The notes: generated by a model from the sequence alone, not told the origin. A DNA stretch of 64,000 nt from Marasmius tenuissimus (GCA_029532415.1 JAQOTA010000025.1:124001-188000); one strand, 5' to 3'; positions 12,438 through 25,117 are shown, counted from the stretch's first letter. A program made the numbers and translations.

Positions 12438-12849
12438 CTCAGAGCAGGTCGAAGGCTGCAGCAATTTGCTGGCAGTGGTCAGGAGAGTATACGAAGCAAT
12501 TTATTGAAGCTCAAGGTCGGGCAACGGGTACCAAACTTGTACCAAACATGCTAGTTGCCGTCCGACGTTGACGAGAAGAATAGGTAAACTCGGAGGAGCT
12601 GATAGAGTTCTTGATTGAAAGGAGCGCTCGTGGCTAGTTCGGAGCGTTTGGGTAAACCGATCACGGCTAGTGCGGAACTAGCGAGGCGCCTAATCCACGC
12701 TTGAGGAAACTTTCCTAGCAACACTTCGGAAGATCGTCAACACTTGTATGATCCGGCCAAAGATGCCCACCCACTTCATTAGCAGTTGTTAAGCTTTGAT
12801 TCCGTACATTAGTCAAATATATTATACACAATGGAACGTATCACTCGTG
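12438..12849. other. Intergenic, nothing recognised
   Basis: Gap between the P450 start and the 3' end of the reductase-like gene, which lies on the same strand. It contains the P450 promoter region, but I see no clear TATA box. Confidence 0.4.
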
Positions 12850-13822
12850 TTACAATTCAAGTTTTGCCAGCTCCAGCGCTCCGGAGTTGCCAATCAATGT
12901 AAATTTTGCACCTTCCTTGCCAAACTCGGTGGCTTGCGCCTGCGGTGGAAGTTTTCCCGTACCGAGGAAGCCAGTATTAGCCATAGCTTTGCCCAGTGTC
13001 GCAACCTTCCAATATTGAGCCCCTGGATCTCGGAAATACCGCAAGGAAGACATACCTTGATCTCGAATGACGAGCTGAAGTACGACAAGAATCCTGTCAC
13101 TACCCCAAATGCAGATTCCACCATCCGGTGCTGTGGTCGCTCAGTACCGACCAGTAATCCTGGGCGGAAGATAATGGTGTCCGAGTAACCGAGCAATGCT
13201 AAGCCATGTTCAGTGAGGCCCTTGCTCCGAGGATAGAGAAAGTGAGAGTTCATGTTGGCACCGCCGCTCTACAAGACCAATGTGAACATGGAAGGCCACC
13301 GGTCCGAGAGCAAGCCAGAACTCACGGAGCAATAAACAAGGCGTTGAGGACGCGACGAATCGCTGGATTTAGCTTCCTTTGCCGCTCGAAGTACGTATCT
13401 GGACGGTTTAGTGAGTTTTGCGACGGTAGAGGCATTTCTTCTCCCGGAGCAACTGACTCTCTGTCAATCTTTTCAAAGGCTTCTGCACTTCCCGCATTGG
13501 CTCTGCTTGTTCCAAGGCTAACCGGTAATGAAAGACATTAGGAATGCCCAATTTGAACGACAGGAGTTACGCACGTTATGAAGACCACATCCCAATTCCC
13601 TCCCTTCAAGCTCCCGTCCTCCTCTAGCTTGTCAAAGTCAATCTTCTTCTGCTCAAGTTTCTCCTTTCCTTCAGTCAATGATTCCACATTGGTCAGTCTT
13701 CGACCGTATTCGTAAACTCGGTTGAAATGAGGAGACGCGAGCAATTCCTTGAGGAGGTGACCACCAGTTTGTCCTGTCGCGCCAACAATGAGAGCAGTTT
13801 TGGTATCCGTGGGGGTAGCCAT
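12850..13822 (-). CDS. FMP52/HTATIP2-type NAD(P)-binding protein (249 aa)
   Basis: Atypical short-chain dehydrogenase of the HTATIP2 (TIP30)/FMP52 group. The N-terminal Rossmann motif is GATGQTGGHLL. It continues with VVFIT-LGTSRANAGSAEAF, YV-LRAAKEAK, LVYCSSGGANMNS, FLYPRSKG (active-site Y-x-x-x-K) and IIFRPGLL. The C-terminus AKFTLIGNSGA closes the domain. Five exons: 13822-13575, 13517-13458, 13398-13326, 13268-13056, 13005-12850, totalling 250 codons with the stop. The last acceptor must be GGAAG|GTTGCG at 13006 to keep frame; a nearer CAG would break it. Yeast FMP52 is linked to mitochondrial or ER membranes. The role here is unknown. Confidence 0.85.
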
Positions 13823-14255
13823 GGTGGAAGAAGGGAAGGAGGATAACGTCTGAAGGAAAGCAACCTTTTAAAATTAGCTCGGGACTTCTCATCCATGACG
13901 CAGTTTCGGCCTGGTAATAATATCGGCCCGGCTTATGCGTGATCAGCTTACGCGTGTCCGGCTTACTCCCGACTGACGCGACCTGCTTCAATTTGAATGT
14001 GGTCACCATACTGTTCACTATCGACGTCTCTCGAAACAGCGTCGTCAGAATTCGCGTAGAAGATTATGTGTATAAGTGGCTAATATACAGCGTCTCGATG
14101 GTCATTAATAGTGGATCGTCAGTTGTCAATGAAGGTATGGGCAATAAATAGGTAAAAAAGTCAAAGGCGAACTGGGGTGCAGTTATAAATTAAGGAAAAG
14201 AAAGGGAGAGCGAGTAAATAAGTGATGGGAGTCCGTCTCAATTGGGCAATTTGGC
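13823..14255. other. Intergenic, nothing recognised
   Basis: Short gap between the start of the reductase-like gene and the 3' end of hydrolase B. No repeat or coding signal seen. Confidence 0.4.
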
Positions 14256-16628
14256 CTATATAAACAGCGACAAGTCATCCGGAGCTCTGGCGAGTCGGTG
14301 CAACGCCTTGTAGATCTTGTCCTCCTCTGAACCTAGCTCCCGTTTCGAATTGGCAGAAGCAGTCTCCGGATCGTCGAATGGCGACCCATCCATTGGGCAG
14401 ACGGTGCCCTCTTCGGGCAAAGTACCGTTAACGAAATAGGCCCGAATAGCTTGAGCGGTGCAAACCGACGGGGCTTTGGTCGAGCAGTGCTGAGAACACC
14501 AGGGATCAGTATTTGTAACGTGAATACACAGGTCTGGGACTTACTCCTGGGGAGTCTTGTGTCAAAAGGACCGATCCAGGGAACCTTTGAGTCGTGTTCT
14601 TCGCTCTGGAGAAAACTTTCAGCAAGAGGCATGACTGATATCGTTCAAGCTAAGCTTACCCATCGATGGAAGTAACCGGGTCTGGTTTTGGGATGAGTAA
14701 GAGTAGAGGCACATATAGGTAGAAGCGACGCGTACCTGCTACGTTTCCAATCACCAACAAGGGGAAACTGGTGTTGTCAGCGCCAATAGGTCCTGGGATA
14801 AGCTGTGAGTGACCTTGTCGCACTCTATAGTCAAGCTAGAGCTCACCTCTGAAATAATCCTTGCGAAGTTCCGGCGACCATCCGCTACAAATCAGAGGTG
14901 AGCAACTCCAGCGCAGAATAACTCGTAACACGACAAGACGTACGCGCAAGCGATCCGGAAGCTGGCCCAAATCGATCCGAAAGGCGAGAACTCTGTACTT
15001 TCTTGGTAATGAGCCTTAGCAGATTCCACATCCGAAGGAACGGCATCTCCATCGTTGCACGAATACACGTTCAGTGATTCGACGGTCGGCGCCAAGTCGT
15101 TCAACGTCGGGTCACAATCGCACTCAAACATTGGCGCGGCATCCAAGCTATAAAATACCGTTGCGTTGCCTTCGGCAAGTCCTGCGAGTCCTGCTGCCAG
15201 TTTACGCCAGTCGAGGAAGGGGGAATACAGTGACCTGAGCATTTTATACCGGACGGTCCCATAGGTAACCAAACCAGACGATACGTTGGTTTCGACTGGC
15301 ATTTCAACTGGCATGGGAGCTTTGATCAAACTTGCGTAGATCCCGTTCAGTTTGCTCTCCATAGCTTCGACGGTGTCCTCGTAGAAGGCACAAGACTCTG
15401 GACCGGCTTCTTTGCAGCTGGTCAAGAACCATTTGCGTGTGTTCTCAATGTCCTTGATGCCGGTCATCCATTTCACTAGCGTTCGAGCGTCGTTAGTACT
15501 ATAGATTGAGCACGTATATCGGAATGCGAGTACGTACTTCGATAATAATCCTCGGGGTCGACAATACCGTCAATGGCCACACGTCCAACTTTATCCTACA
15601 GTGTGGTCAGACTACTAGGTCATTGGACGATCTTATTGAACGGACGTACCGGGAACATGGAAGCAAAGGTATAACCAAGAACAGATCCATAGCTTAGCGA
15701 AGATTGGAGAACGTCAGAGTGGTATCGCCATCCAAGTTTCTCGAAACGACTCACGAGAATCCCCAGAATTGAAGCTTCTCCTGGCCATAAGCCTCGACAA
15801 TCTTCAACATATCCCTCGCAGAATGATCGGTGTTGATATGCGGTAGGTACTCTTTTCCCCTCTGGAGGGCGAGATTTCCCATGATCTGGTTGTACGCCCA
15901 GAAGGACTCGGGCGTCTCTGCAGAGTGATTCATCTCCGTTGAGCCGTGATGCGTTTGCAGTCGCTCCACATAGGTCTCATAGAATACCGCACGAGGAGTT
16001 GACCGTTGGACGCCTGAAATCGAAAATTATCAGCTTTGAGTTCAGGAGGAATTTTCGCGACTCACCTCGGGGATCAAAACCAACAATGTCGAACTGAGGC
16101 CCTAGAATGGACCGATATTGTTCTGCTTTTCCGAGGACCGAGTTGACACCACTACCTCCGGGGCCTCCCGGGTTGATGAGAATAGGACCCAGATGTTCTT
16201 CGCTATCCGAGGAAACGTTCGCTGGTAGGCGTACCATTGCGATGGCAGCCGATTCCTTGTCTGGATTGTCGTAGTCTAATGGTACCTTCATTTCCACATG
16301 GATATGAGCAAACCGCGCTGTCTAAGAGTATCGAATATTGACATACCTGGAGACGAGCACATTGGAACTCTCCTGTATAACACGGAACCCATTGAAGGTC
16401 CGTGGTAGGTTGTAGCTGTGAGAAGGACGTTATAAGCCTCCGTTCCCGATTGTGAAGATTGCTTCAAGCGCTCACGGAACTCCATGACAGTTCAGTCCAC
16501 TCTTGAGTGCCGTTGTCTTGGCGACTAGATAGGTTATTGGTGGCTTGGAAGTTGGCGGAAGCGCTTCCGGAAGACAATAAATATGCTCCAAGGAGGAGAA
16601 GGCCTTTTGAGAAACGTCCAGAATCCAT
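14256..16628 (-). CDS. Hydrolase B: secreted alpha/beta-hydrolase, S33/TAP-like (581 aa)
   Basis: Same family as hydrolase A but of a second subtype shared with pseudogene D. A signal peptide follows the ATG at 16626-16628. Landmarks are INPGGPGGSG, QFDIVGFDPRG, the nucleophile in GFS-YG, CDCDP, the acid in DPVTS and the histidine in GHCS. Twelve exons: 16628-16476, 16415-16347, 16285-16066, 16013-15755, 15692-15650, 15595-15538, 15475-14944, 14884-14847, 14792-14736, 14681-14660, 14605-14545, 14489-14256, totalling 582 codons with the stop. The eleventh exon must start at TCTCCAG|AGCG; the earlier GAAAG acceptor breaks frame. All catalytic positions are present, so it is probably functional. 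Confidence 0.88.
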
Positions 16629-19186
16629 GAAGTGGGAAGGTGGTGAAGGATTCTTGCGACAGCCTACTTGCTTTTATACGGGCACCGGATGACGATGCAG
16701 TCCAGGAACTGAGGAACGAGAGCTTGTTTCCGTGTTGACCGTGGCGGCGTAGCCGAGACCGATGGAGCCAGAAGTCAGTCGGCGAGCGCTGAGTGACGTT
16801 CAGTGTTCAACGCCAGTGGAGCCTGGTCTTGGCCCATACCCCTGTCGTTTCAGTGGCGTATATTCCTTATTCGACATCTAAGGGCTGCAATCTCGTGTAG
16901 AAAAAGGCGTATACATCATTATGGTCACATAGATAACTGCCTTGAGGAAAATGAACATTTCAGCCTGCTATCGCGTGCAGCAACTGAGGAAGTCAAAGCT
17001 CACCAGTTATCATCTTGGTACGCGGCGAGAAATAGACTCCGCGAAGATGTTGGAAGGCGATACAAGCCTGCAGTGATACTTGCTTTGCAATCGTACTACC
17101 CTGAAGTTCGCATGGTATCGCTCGGTATCGGGCTGCCTCGGTCATGAAGCGAATCGGAGGAGGCGCTGCAGGCGGAGATGCTGACTCGTTGGAAGGTCGA
17201 ATGAATGCACAGGATACCAGGGATTTCAGTTAGCTCTTCATATCCACATTGATCGTCACATGGGGCGAACGCAGGGTAAGTTGACTCCTCCAGTTTCATC
17301 CGTTTTGATCTTCCCATCCCACTCTGACAGTGAAAGTTCCAAATGCCAATCGATGGCCATCCCAAACGGATCTTGACAAAAGTCCTTGGTGTGGAGCTTC
17401 TCGTATGGGCGCCTGTGTCCGTGGTATTGTTCTCAAAAATCATTGAGACTAAATGTTCCGAGGTTTGATAGTCTCCAGGAGAAGAGGAACGAGTCAAAAA
17501 AGTAACTGTCATGAGGATGCTAAACACACGGTGCGTTGCTACCACTGCCAGGTCGCCCCCCACACCTCAAAACGAACATCTGTCATTTATCACCCCCCAC
17601 GTCTCACACAGAGCCCAAGCCCTCATCATCTCCGTCTTGTCTCCTTCGCGCTTTTGACAGCCAATCGGTCGTGAATTGAAACTGGATGTCGTATCGGCAA
17701 GGCTCGGAACGAATTCAGGAGGCGTTGTTCGCTGTTGACAATGGCTATTTCTGAGATGAGTTCGTCTCGAAGATGCTCTGGTAATCTGAACCGGTACCAA
17801 GGTCGCTGATAATTCGATGTCAGAATCGTCGTCCATCATATCAGACCCTCATGCCATGTCTTCCAGTCCTGTGACGACTGGTTCATCTTGTTTTCTTTGA
17901 GCTTGTATCAGGCGATTTACAAAGATCCAGCTGTTACCAGGATTGAGAAGGGAAGCTTGAGGTGCGTCTTTGAGTGTTTGAGAACGAGGTTCGAATTCAA
18001 GCTACACGGATGTCGATGAGGCCTTGACGGGCTGATAGAGTCGCTATTATGTGGTGGTTGAATGCCACTTAGAGGGCCGGGCCGGATGGGGGCGCCCAAC
18101 CGTCTGCCCTTGGCGGAAAAATTCCACGCTGCGAGGGTGACACATCTTTCCAATGGAACCATCACCACTGGGTTAGGCGCAAGACTCATCAAGACCAGTG
18201 TGTACAAGTCGAACGGCTGGGATTTGCTGTGACGGCTACTGCTGTGATGACCTTGACCATCCCTATCCCCCCATCTAGAATTTTGCTCGGTCCTCACCAG
18301 TCCTGTCGCTTTTGCAATCATTCCATCCAAATGTTCGTCATTCACAATCTTCAACGCTGCCTTTTTGCATACTCCCTCCAGATGACTTGGATAAGAACAG
18401 TTCTACAAGCCATTGGAGACTGGGAGAAAGACATAAACTTATGGGGATATGACACCGACTCAATAAACTTCAAGGTCAAGCTGCCATCGTACTGCTGGAA
18501 AGTAACACCATCAATCGGCTTTCGAGCGCCATACATAGGTACTGTCCGCCGTTGTTCTTAATTCTTGGGCTTACACGGAAGAAGTTACTGAGATACACAA
18601 GAAGTATACTATACTACTGTGAAGTTGCGTAGGGCTCCGAGAGCACTCATGTTGGCCTTTAGTACTCCCTTCGTGGCTGCACTCTTGATACTCTATGGTT
18701 TGATATCCTTCAATTGCCCAGCTTTAATTCAAACTCCATAACTACTGTCAATTCGACCTTGTATGGGATCAATGAATCTCCTCGACCCGGAAAACCTTCA
18801 AGTTTCGTGTTATGACCGAGGTAGGCCGTATGCCGATTATTGTTGTATTCTTCCGTCCGTGATCAACAGCTCTCGGACCTCGGCTCCCCACATGCTTCGA
18901 AGTTCGAACTGGTCATGAAACAATACACGCGCTGAAGAGTTACTCCATATTGGATTCAGACTGCATGACTCATGAATACCAGATCCCTCTGATAGCTTGT
19001 CCGCAGTCGCTCTACGTACTGGACTCAGTGGAACGGCCTCGGTCGGGTCAGGTAGCGACAATGCAAGGGCCTTACCTCGGACTTCGCCAGCACCCTGCTA
19101 CGCCCTGAAGTCGCACAACCTAAAACAAGGACAAGAGAGATCACAGAAATTAGTCAACGTATGTGCGTTGCGCAGTCGTTCTCAAC
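16629..19186. other. Divergent intergenic region between hydrolases B and C
   Basis: About 2.5 kb without a recognisable gene. Open frames at 16803-17147, 17096-17563, 17917-18354 and 18229-18561 overlap on opposite strands and show no domain. TGCGCAGT at 19169-19176 is the relic of the promoter of hydrolase C; the TATA box that should follow it is missing. Confidence 0.45.
16672..16678 (-). promoter_or_regulatory. TATA box of hydrolase B
   Basis: TATAAAA followed by GC on the minus strand, 43 bp upstream of the start codon. The TGCGCAGT element of A, E and G is absent. Upstream, a CGTCATCC-like block resembles CGTCATTCC at the matching place before pseudogene D, suggesting a second promoter type for the B/D subgroup. 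Confidence 0.5.
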
Positions 19187-21550
19187 AAGCCCATCTCGAG
19201 AGGACTGCTCGTCATTGGTGCATTCTTGTTGCACGATACGCTTGCCAGCGCGAGCTGCAATCTGTCGGCTCGTCAAGAGAACGGCACGCAAGGCTGGACT
19301 GAATCGTCCTGGGGTACTGTGAGTCCGTTCATACGCACCTGCCCTCTAGATATGTCGACTGAGCACGTTCAAACCCATAGTTAGAACCCTCCAATGAGCT
19401 CAAGTGGGTTCCTTGCTACACGGAAGACGGCGGTTTCCAATGTACACGTCTCGAGGTGTGTAATGCCAATCATCGAATCTACTTCACGGTTACTCACCGA
19501 GTGTGATGTAAGGTACCTCTCGACTACAACAATCTGGGGGGCGATAAAGCCGCTATCGCACTCATACGTCTACCGGCCAACGTGTCATCTGATAGTCAAG
19601 ACTATCGCGGTCCTATCCTCTTTAACCCGGGAGGCCCGGGAGGCAGCGGTGTTGACTACGTATTAGGGGCTGGGGCTAGTCACCAAGTTGGCCTAGGGCC
19701 TCAATTCGACATCGTCGGTTTCGATCCTCGGGGTAGGTGGTCTTCAACCCCAGATTCCTCGTCACATCAGGATACTCATTTTTTTTACCTCCAGGCGTGC
19801 GACGTTCGACTCCACGCATCGAATTTTACGAGTCTCGAGAGGAACGTATTCTCTCGTTTCGTTCAGCGAATGAACTCAACCAATCGAGAGAATCTGTGGA
19901 GAGTTTCTGGGCGAAAGGCAAGATCATGGGAACCCTTGCGTACGAGAGGGGTAAAGACTATCTGGGTCATATGAACACTGCCAACTCCGCGAGGGATATG
20001 CTCAGTATTGTCGAGGCTCATGGTCAAGAGAAGCTTCAGTACTGGGGATTCTCGTGAGTCACGTTTGTCAGTCACCGTCGATAAGCTTGACTGATGCATC
20101 GCTTGTAGATATGGCTCTGTCCTCGGATATACATTTGCTGCCATGTTACCTGTGAGTTAGCCCCTCTCAACCGTTGGCGGACAATGCACTGAATAACGTT
20201 CTCCAGGACAAGGTCGAACGGCTTATCATTGACGGGGTCGTCGAAATCGAAGACTATTACAGGAGTACGTCTTTCTAGATTCTTCTAGGACGTCCCAACA
20301 ACTTAAACCCATCTGAACTACAGCGAGGTGGATAAATCTATCTGAACACTCAGAAAAGGCACAACAACGGTTCTTCGAAAAATGTAAGGACGCTGGCCCA
20401 CAATCTTGTGATTTCTACGAGGACTCGATCGAAGCCATGGAAAGCAAACTTCAAGGAATTTACGCACGTTTGGATTCGGAGCCCGTCCCCGTCCGTACCA
20501 ACGTTTCCTATGGTGTCATTGACTATGGTTTCTTCCGCCCCGTCTTGCTAGAAGCGTTATATGCCCCTTTCGCTTATTGGCGCCGCTTTGCTACGGGATT
20601 GCAAGCATTGGTCAAAGGAGACGGGGAGGTGTTGTGGAAGATCTTTGAATTCGAGAATCAATTGTTTGAGTGTGACTGCGACGAACCGGGCAAGCACGCA
20701 TTCGAAGCGAATCCAGAGGCTCAGGTCGTATACGTCTGCAACGACGGGGACGCTGTTCCTCCTGGAGTAGACGCCGCTCGTGCCTTTTATAAGGAAGCCG
20801 TAGAGCTCTACTCGTCCTGGGGGACTTTCCGATCCAGTCATCGGATGGCTTGCAGGTAGTTATGAACCACTCTTCGAACTTTGTGGGTATCACTGATGAC
20901 CCGTCATCGTAGCGGATGGTCGCCGGAAATTCCCAAGGCACAGTTCCGGGGTTTGTTTTGACTAATAATGTTTTCCGCTCATATATTGAAACTAACTCTC
21001 CTTAGGGCCGATCAGCGGCAATACGAGCTTCCCCATGCTCATAATCGGGAATACAGCAGGCAAGCACCGAGGTTTTCTCTGACTGTGTTCAAACTGACCC
21101 GCCTCAACAGACCCAGCAACACCACTTTCGGCGTAAGTATTTTTTGGCATGGTTCCTTAGTTGGACTGACTCATCTTCAATATAGGGCGAAGAAGGCCTC
21201 TCAACAGTTCCCGGGATCCGTCGTTCTGGAGCAAAACTCTGCCGGGGTATGTGTTTGTCTCCGTCCCTTCTCTACCGAGGTGCTGATTTTACCTTGCCTT
21301 GTAGCACGGTTCGGTCGCCGCGCCGTCAGTATGTACCACCAAGATCGTTCGGGAGTACTTCGTGAATGGGACGCTCCCCGAGAACGGCACCGTCTGCCCA
21401 GAAGATGGCTCGCCCTTTGATGATCCTCCAGCCACGAACGCGACTTCGAGGCGGGATCTACTGTCTATGGAGGATGTAGAGTTGGCTAGCGCGGCTCAGG
21501 ACCTTGCTAGAAAATATTCATGGCGTCGCGTTCGCTATCTCGGTCTTTGA
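19187..21550 (+). pseudogene. Hydrolase C: S33/TAP-like copy lacking its start codon and TATA box
   Basis: Very close paralogue of hydrolase E. From KPISRGLL onward the reading frame is complete: signal-peptide core, FNPGGPGGSG, QFDIVGFDPRG, GFS-YG, CDCDEPGKHAF, MLIIGNTAG, DPATPLS, the GHGS histidine block, and a normal C-terminus with TGA at 21548-21550. All introns keep GT-AG ends at the family positions. The 5' end is odd. After TGCGCAGTCGTTCTCA the sequence jumps into the coding region, so relative to E a net 58 bp is missing, covering TATAAAG, the leader and ATG-Tyr-Arg. Upstream in frame only a GTG (19163) and then TAG (19151) occur. It is probably untranslated and very young, unless an upstream exon has been recruited. 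Confidence 0.8.
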
Positions 21551-22201
21551 ATGCTATAGTTCTTCGGGCCTGAACGTTTGCTCCGAGTCGGTGGTAGATA
21601 GATATTAGAGCTAGACAGCTCACCCATTCATTCATTAACGATCATCTTGCAACAACGGTGCATATTTATTCAGAGAGTTAGTGATGTGAAGTTCGTCAAA
21701 GTTAGGACTGTACCAGACATCCAAAACTTCAAGCAACGGGCCAGGAGGATTGTTGTCAAATCAGAGTGATGGGCCAGTACATATTGTGAACACCGAGCGA
21801 AGCTTCTGGCAGGTACTTGATCAAACCTTATTGACTTGTCTCGTTCGTACCCGATTTTCAACACTTGCAGAGCGTTCAAAGTATCCGACCGCAGTAAATG
21901 CGTCAATTTGATTCTAGTAAGGGCTATTCACTACGTATATACTTTAAGTTTTTGGTTAGTCTCAGTCGTATCTGGTCAAGAGGATGTGGCACACGGTTAA
22001 AATCACTGAGTAAAAGGTACCCTTGGTACGCGATCTGGAGACGATATTCATGGTCCATTAAAACACGGTGGCAGTATCGAAGGAAGCAGAGAAAAGAGGA
22101 AATCGATCCGAAAGGGCTAATCCCACGTTACATTTACAGTACAGAGTGACCGAGTTAACTTTTTTCTAGCAAGATTGTCCGAGACACAAATGTATGACTA
22201 C
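21551..22201. other. Intergenic, convergent gap, nothing recognised
   Basis: AT-richer 650 bp between the 3' ends of hydrolase C and the nitrilase. Probably both terminators. No repeat identified. Confidence 0.4.
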
Positions 22202-23754
22202 TTAAACCTTAACACTCCCAGCCTCCGCCTTGATCGAGGGCTGGTACGTGCAGCTGTTGTCCGCATTCTTGATCTCATTTTGCTTCGTATCTTCAAAGGC
22301 CTGCAACTCCTCCAGACCATACGACGCGGGAGCCCAATTCTTTCCGTGTACCACCGTACGCAAAAGGTCGAATCGAGAGCTATCGGAGAAAGGAAGATGG
22401 GAGGGAATGATCAATGACACGTGAAAATGAAAAGAAACAGAGACAGCTCATTGAAAACAACGTACTAGTTGCCCATGGTATCAGCGACGAGCTTCACCTC
22501 GTTGATCTTGTCGAGACTGATGGTGGCATACGCGACCTTTTCTTCACCAGGGTCGATAGGAGATGTCAACGCAGAACCGTCCGGACCGTAGATCTGTCAA
22601 GTTCGGAGATTGAGTCTATAATCCCCGAACAGCTTGGACCATGGCGTTACGCACGGTAGTGAAACCTCCGCCAGGGAATACGAACCACGGGAACCCGGTC
22701 ATCTTCATCTTCTCTGCGCCGGCCTCACTCACGACCTGGCAGCAGACAAGCCCGAAGCAGCCACCTTCCATTGCCACCAGTTGGGTCATGCGACTAGACG
22801 CCTCACCGCTGACAATATACGGAGATCCTCCTGTGCCGGGTGGGAATGCGGGCCACCAACCACCAACGAAAATCTGTGGGTGTTGAGCGTACATATGCGT
22901 CTTGAGCCAGGGCTAAAGATAGACAGGTTGCTCTCTCAGCACTCGAAATGCCGGGAAAGATAGCGAAGAAGCCTGTACTAGCCTGGATGTGTTCCCAACA
23001 GTTCAACGACCCCACTCGGCCATAAGGGGTTTGCACGACGTTGTAGACTGATTGAGCTGTTCAGGGGTAAGGGCCATCAATGATATACCCCGAGATAAAA
23101 CGAGAGAAAGCATACCACTACCGTCACCGAAGACAGTCTTTTCATAGTGTGTAGGCTGCGAAGCGGAACACTGTTGAGTCCTTTATTCTGCATGAGAGTT
23201 CGGGTGCATTCATGACGTCTTACCTTGATCTTCCTGCGATGGTTTGCGATCTTGCCTTCCTGGGTAATCGTTACTTGTGCAATGTAAAGCGAAGCGCCAT
23301 CACGCTCAGAGAATCCAAGCACGACGTTGACGTCGTTATCCTTACATGCCTTCTGGATACGTTCCATCTCAGGAGAATGGACCGCCATCGAGTTGGCTTG
23401 ATACTCCTTGAGAACGGGCTGGCAAGCGACGAAGTCGTTTGCCCAAGGAGTCCATGGATACCCTGCTGGCGAAGTGAGTGGCCATGGGACGTGGTACAAG
23501 GAAGCCAACCTACTGACCGGGAATAAACACCTCTGGGAATCCAATAATTTTGGCACCTTCAGCGGCGGCCTCATTGATGATGTCGATGGTCTTGTTCACA
23601 CCACCTTGGAGGTCGAGCCAGACGCTACGGAGGCTCAGTATCAGCGATGAATGTCGACGACCACCGTTTTGGGAAACACTCACGGTTCAGCTTGAACGGC
23701 AGCGACCTTGAACTTCCTCGTGTCGCCGGAAGAAGGGTTGAGTGTAACTGGCAT
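22202..23754 (-). CDS. Nitrilase / cyanide hydratase family carbon-nitrogen hydrolase (365 aa)
   Basis: Carbon-nitrogen hydrolase with all three catalytic residues of the nitrilase family: Glu in GFPEVFIP, Lys in HRRKIKPTHYEK and Cys in [20 protein letters not shown] and GPDGS also match. Eight exons: 23754-23684, 23624-23518, 23465-23224, 23155-23116, 23056-22983, 22912-22655, 22593-22466, 22379-22202, totalling 366 codons with the stop. The fifth intron (22913-22982) starts with GC rather than GT, and no GT donor keeps the frame. Fungal members convert nitriles or cyanide to acids or amides; which substrate is used here cannot be told. It may serve nitrogen use or cyanide tolerance. Confidence 0.9.
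22913..22982 (-). other. GC-AG intron of the nitrilase
   Basis: The donor reads CAG|GCTAGT and the acceptor CTTTAG|CCC. Splicing joins NCWEHIQ to PWLKTH, giving the expected family sequence just after the catalytic cysteine. Using the nearby GT (GTACAG) shifts the frame. Confidence 0.7.
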
Positions 23755-25117
23755 GATGGATGAGAGTTGGAAGTGTTAGAGCGAAGGTAGAGCGAATGTC
23801 TCTGGAGATAAAGTTGTGGGCAAAGTCTGTATTTATGTGTTGCTGCACCCTCCTTGTCCCACGCAATCTGTCGGAGACTATGATACAGATCATATGGACG
23901 CTCCTGGATTACACTGTATCCTTGTTTTCTCATGTGAGCCTGGTGAAGACGACGCTGAGGCTGGCGGCTATTACATCATGTCTTAATCTTGGAGGAGTCT
24001 GATTCATACGAATGGTTAAGGTAAGTGAATTGCGCCCGCCGATTGTATAGTAGAACAATATTCAGTCCTGAATGAGTTTCGTAAGGAAAGAAGAACTTCT
24101 TTCCTTTCCACTGACTGTCCAGTTTCCCAAGCTATCCTCCACCCTGAAATCCGCGATTTAACCGTCACGGCCGTCGACAGAAGTGTATTGAAGGTCGCAT
24201 TGGACGATTTTGCTTTGCCCAAGGTCGTGGCAAGTGCGAGGCTATTCAGAAGGCTCGGAGGCCTAGCGATAGACAGATAAACTCGGCAGTGTCCCGATTA
24301 TAATGGGTGCAATGATGACTCGAAGCTCGAATTCTTCGCAACGGCCATTGCCGTGATGTAGGATAGATGGAAGACTACGCCGATTGCATCTGGTTCGACC
24401 ATCATTGATGGAGTAGAGAAGTTCCTCCGCTCTTGCGCAACTGGATGAGGCTTCATACCAATCTAGTGGGGATAGGAACGCGAGAGCTTCGAAAAGATGA
24501 GAGTTTTCAGACGTAAAGACACACACGTACAGTCCATTGCGATCGACCTCTCAATCCAGTTTGCCAAACTCCTCTCGTCCCTGCAATACTCAGTTTGCAC
24601 TCATTCGCTACGGCCGAGCTACTTGTGAACATCGATCGAAGTTAATGAGCCTAACAGACTGTAAGTATTGTGCGAGAAGTTCTGATGTGATCAATGACTT
24701 CACCCTTGATTGTGGTTGACCCTGGCTTCATCTTTTTGCGAGATCACCGACAAGCCCAAAATCGTGCAGACATTCGTAGAACTCGGCTGAAGACGGTGTA
24801 ATATGCAATAGCTCCCTCGCCAGTTGGAGATCTCCTCTTTTAAAAGTCTGAGCTCGTATCCCGTGGCAGATATGCAGAAGCTAGACAACGAAATGTGGGA
24901 AATGAGCTCATCGCTGTAGACGGTAGAAAACGTACTTACGTATTTGATTCGTCTTGTAGGACCCGATTGATGCGTTTTCTCGCGGCATAATGAGCCTCGA
25001 GCTTCTTGAAAAGGTTGAGCCCTGAGTACTTGAGTACTGAGTAGGGGCGTCATGAACGTTCATGAACGTTGGAGACAAGTCAAATCTTCCCGCCGACTCA
25101 TGACCGCCACACCCTCA
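23755..25117. other. Intergenic, nothing recognised
   Basis: About 1.36 kb upstream of the nitrilase up to the second MITE. Short open frames on both strands show no domain or splice support. Confidence 0.4.

Noticed and set aside
13006..13056. Reading through the last intron of the FMP52-like gene
   Set aside because: The read-through frame loses the conserved KFTLIGNSGA end; splicing to GGAAG|GTTGCG restores it and the codon count.
10214..13822. P450 plus NAD(P)-binding protein plus hydrolases as a secondary-metabolite cluster
   Set aside because: No polyketide synthase, NRPS, terpene synthase, prenyltransferase or cluster regulator is visible in the window.
17096..17563. Minus-strand frame with WNFHCQ as a multicopper oxidase remnant
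   Set aside because: A single short similarity; the surrounding copper motifs are absent.
19163..19186. GTG as a functional start codon of hydrolase C
   Set aside because: GTG initiation is not normal for fungal nuclear genes and the TATA box is also missing; deletion is the simpler reading.
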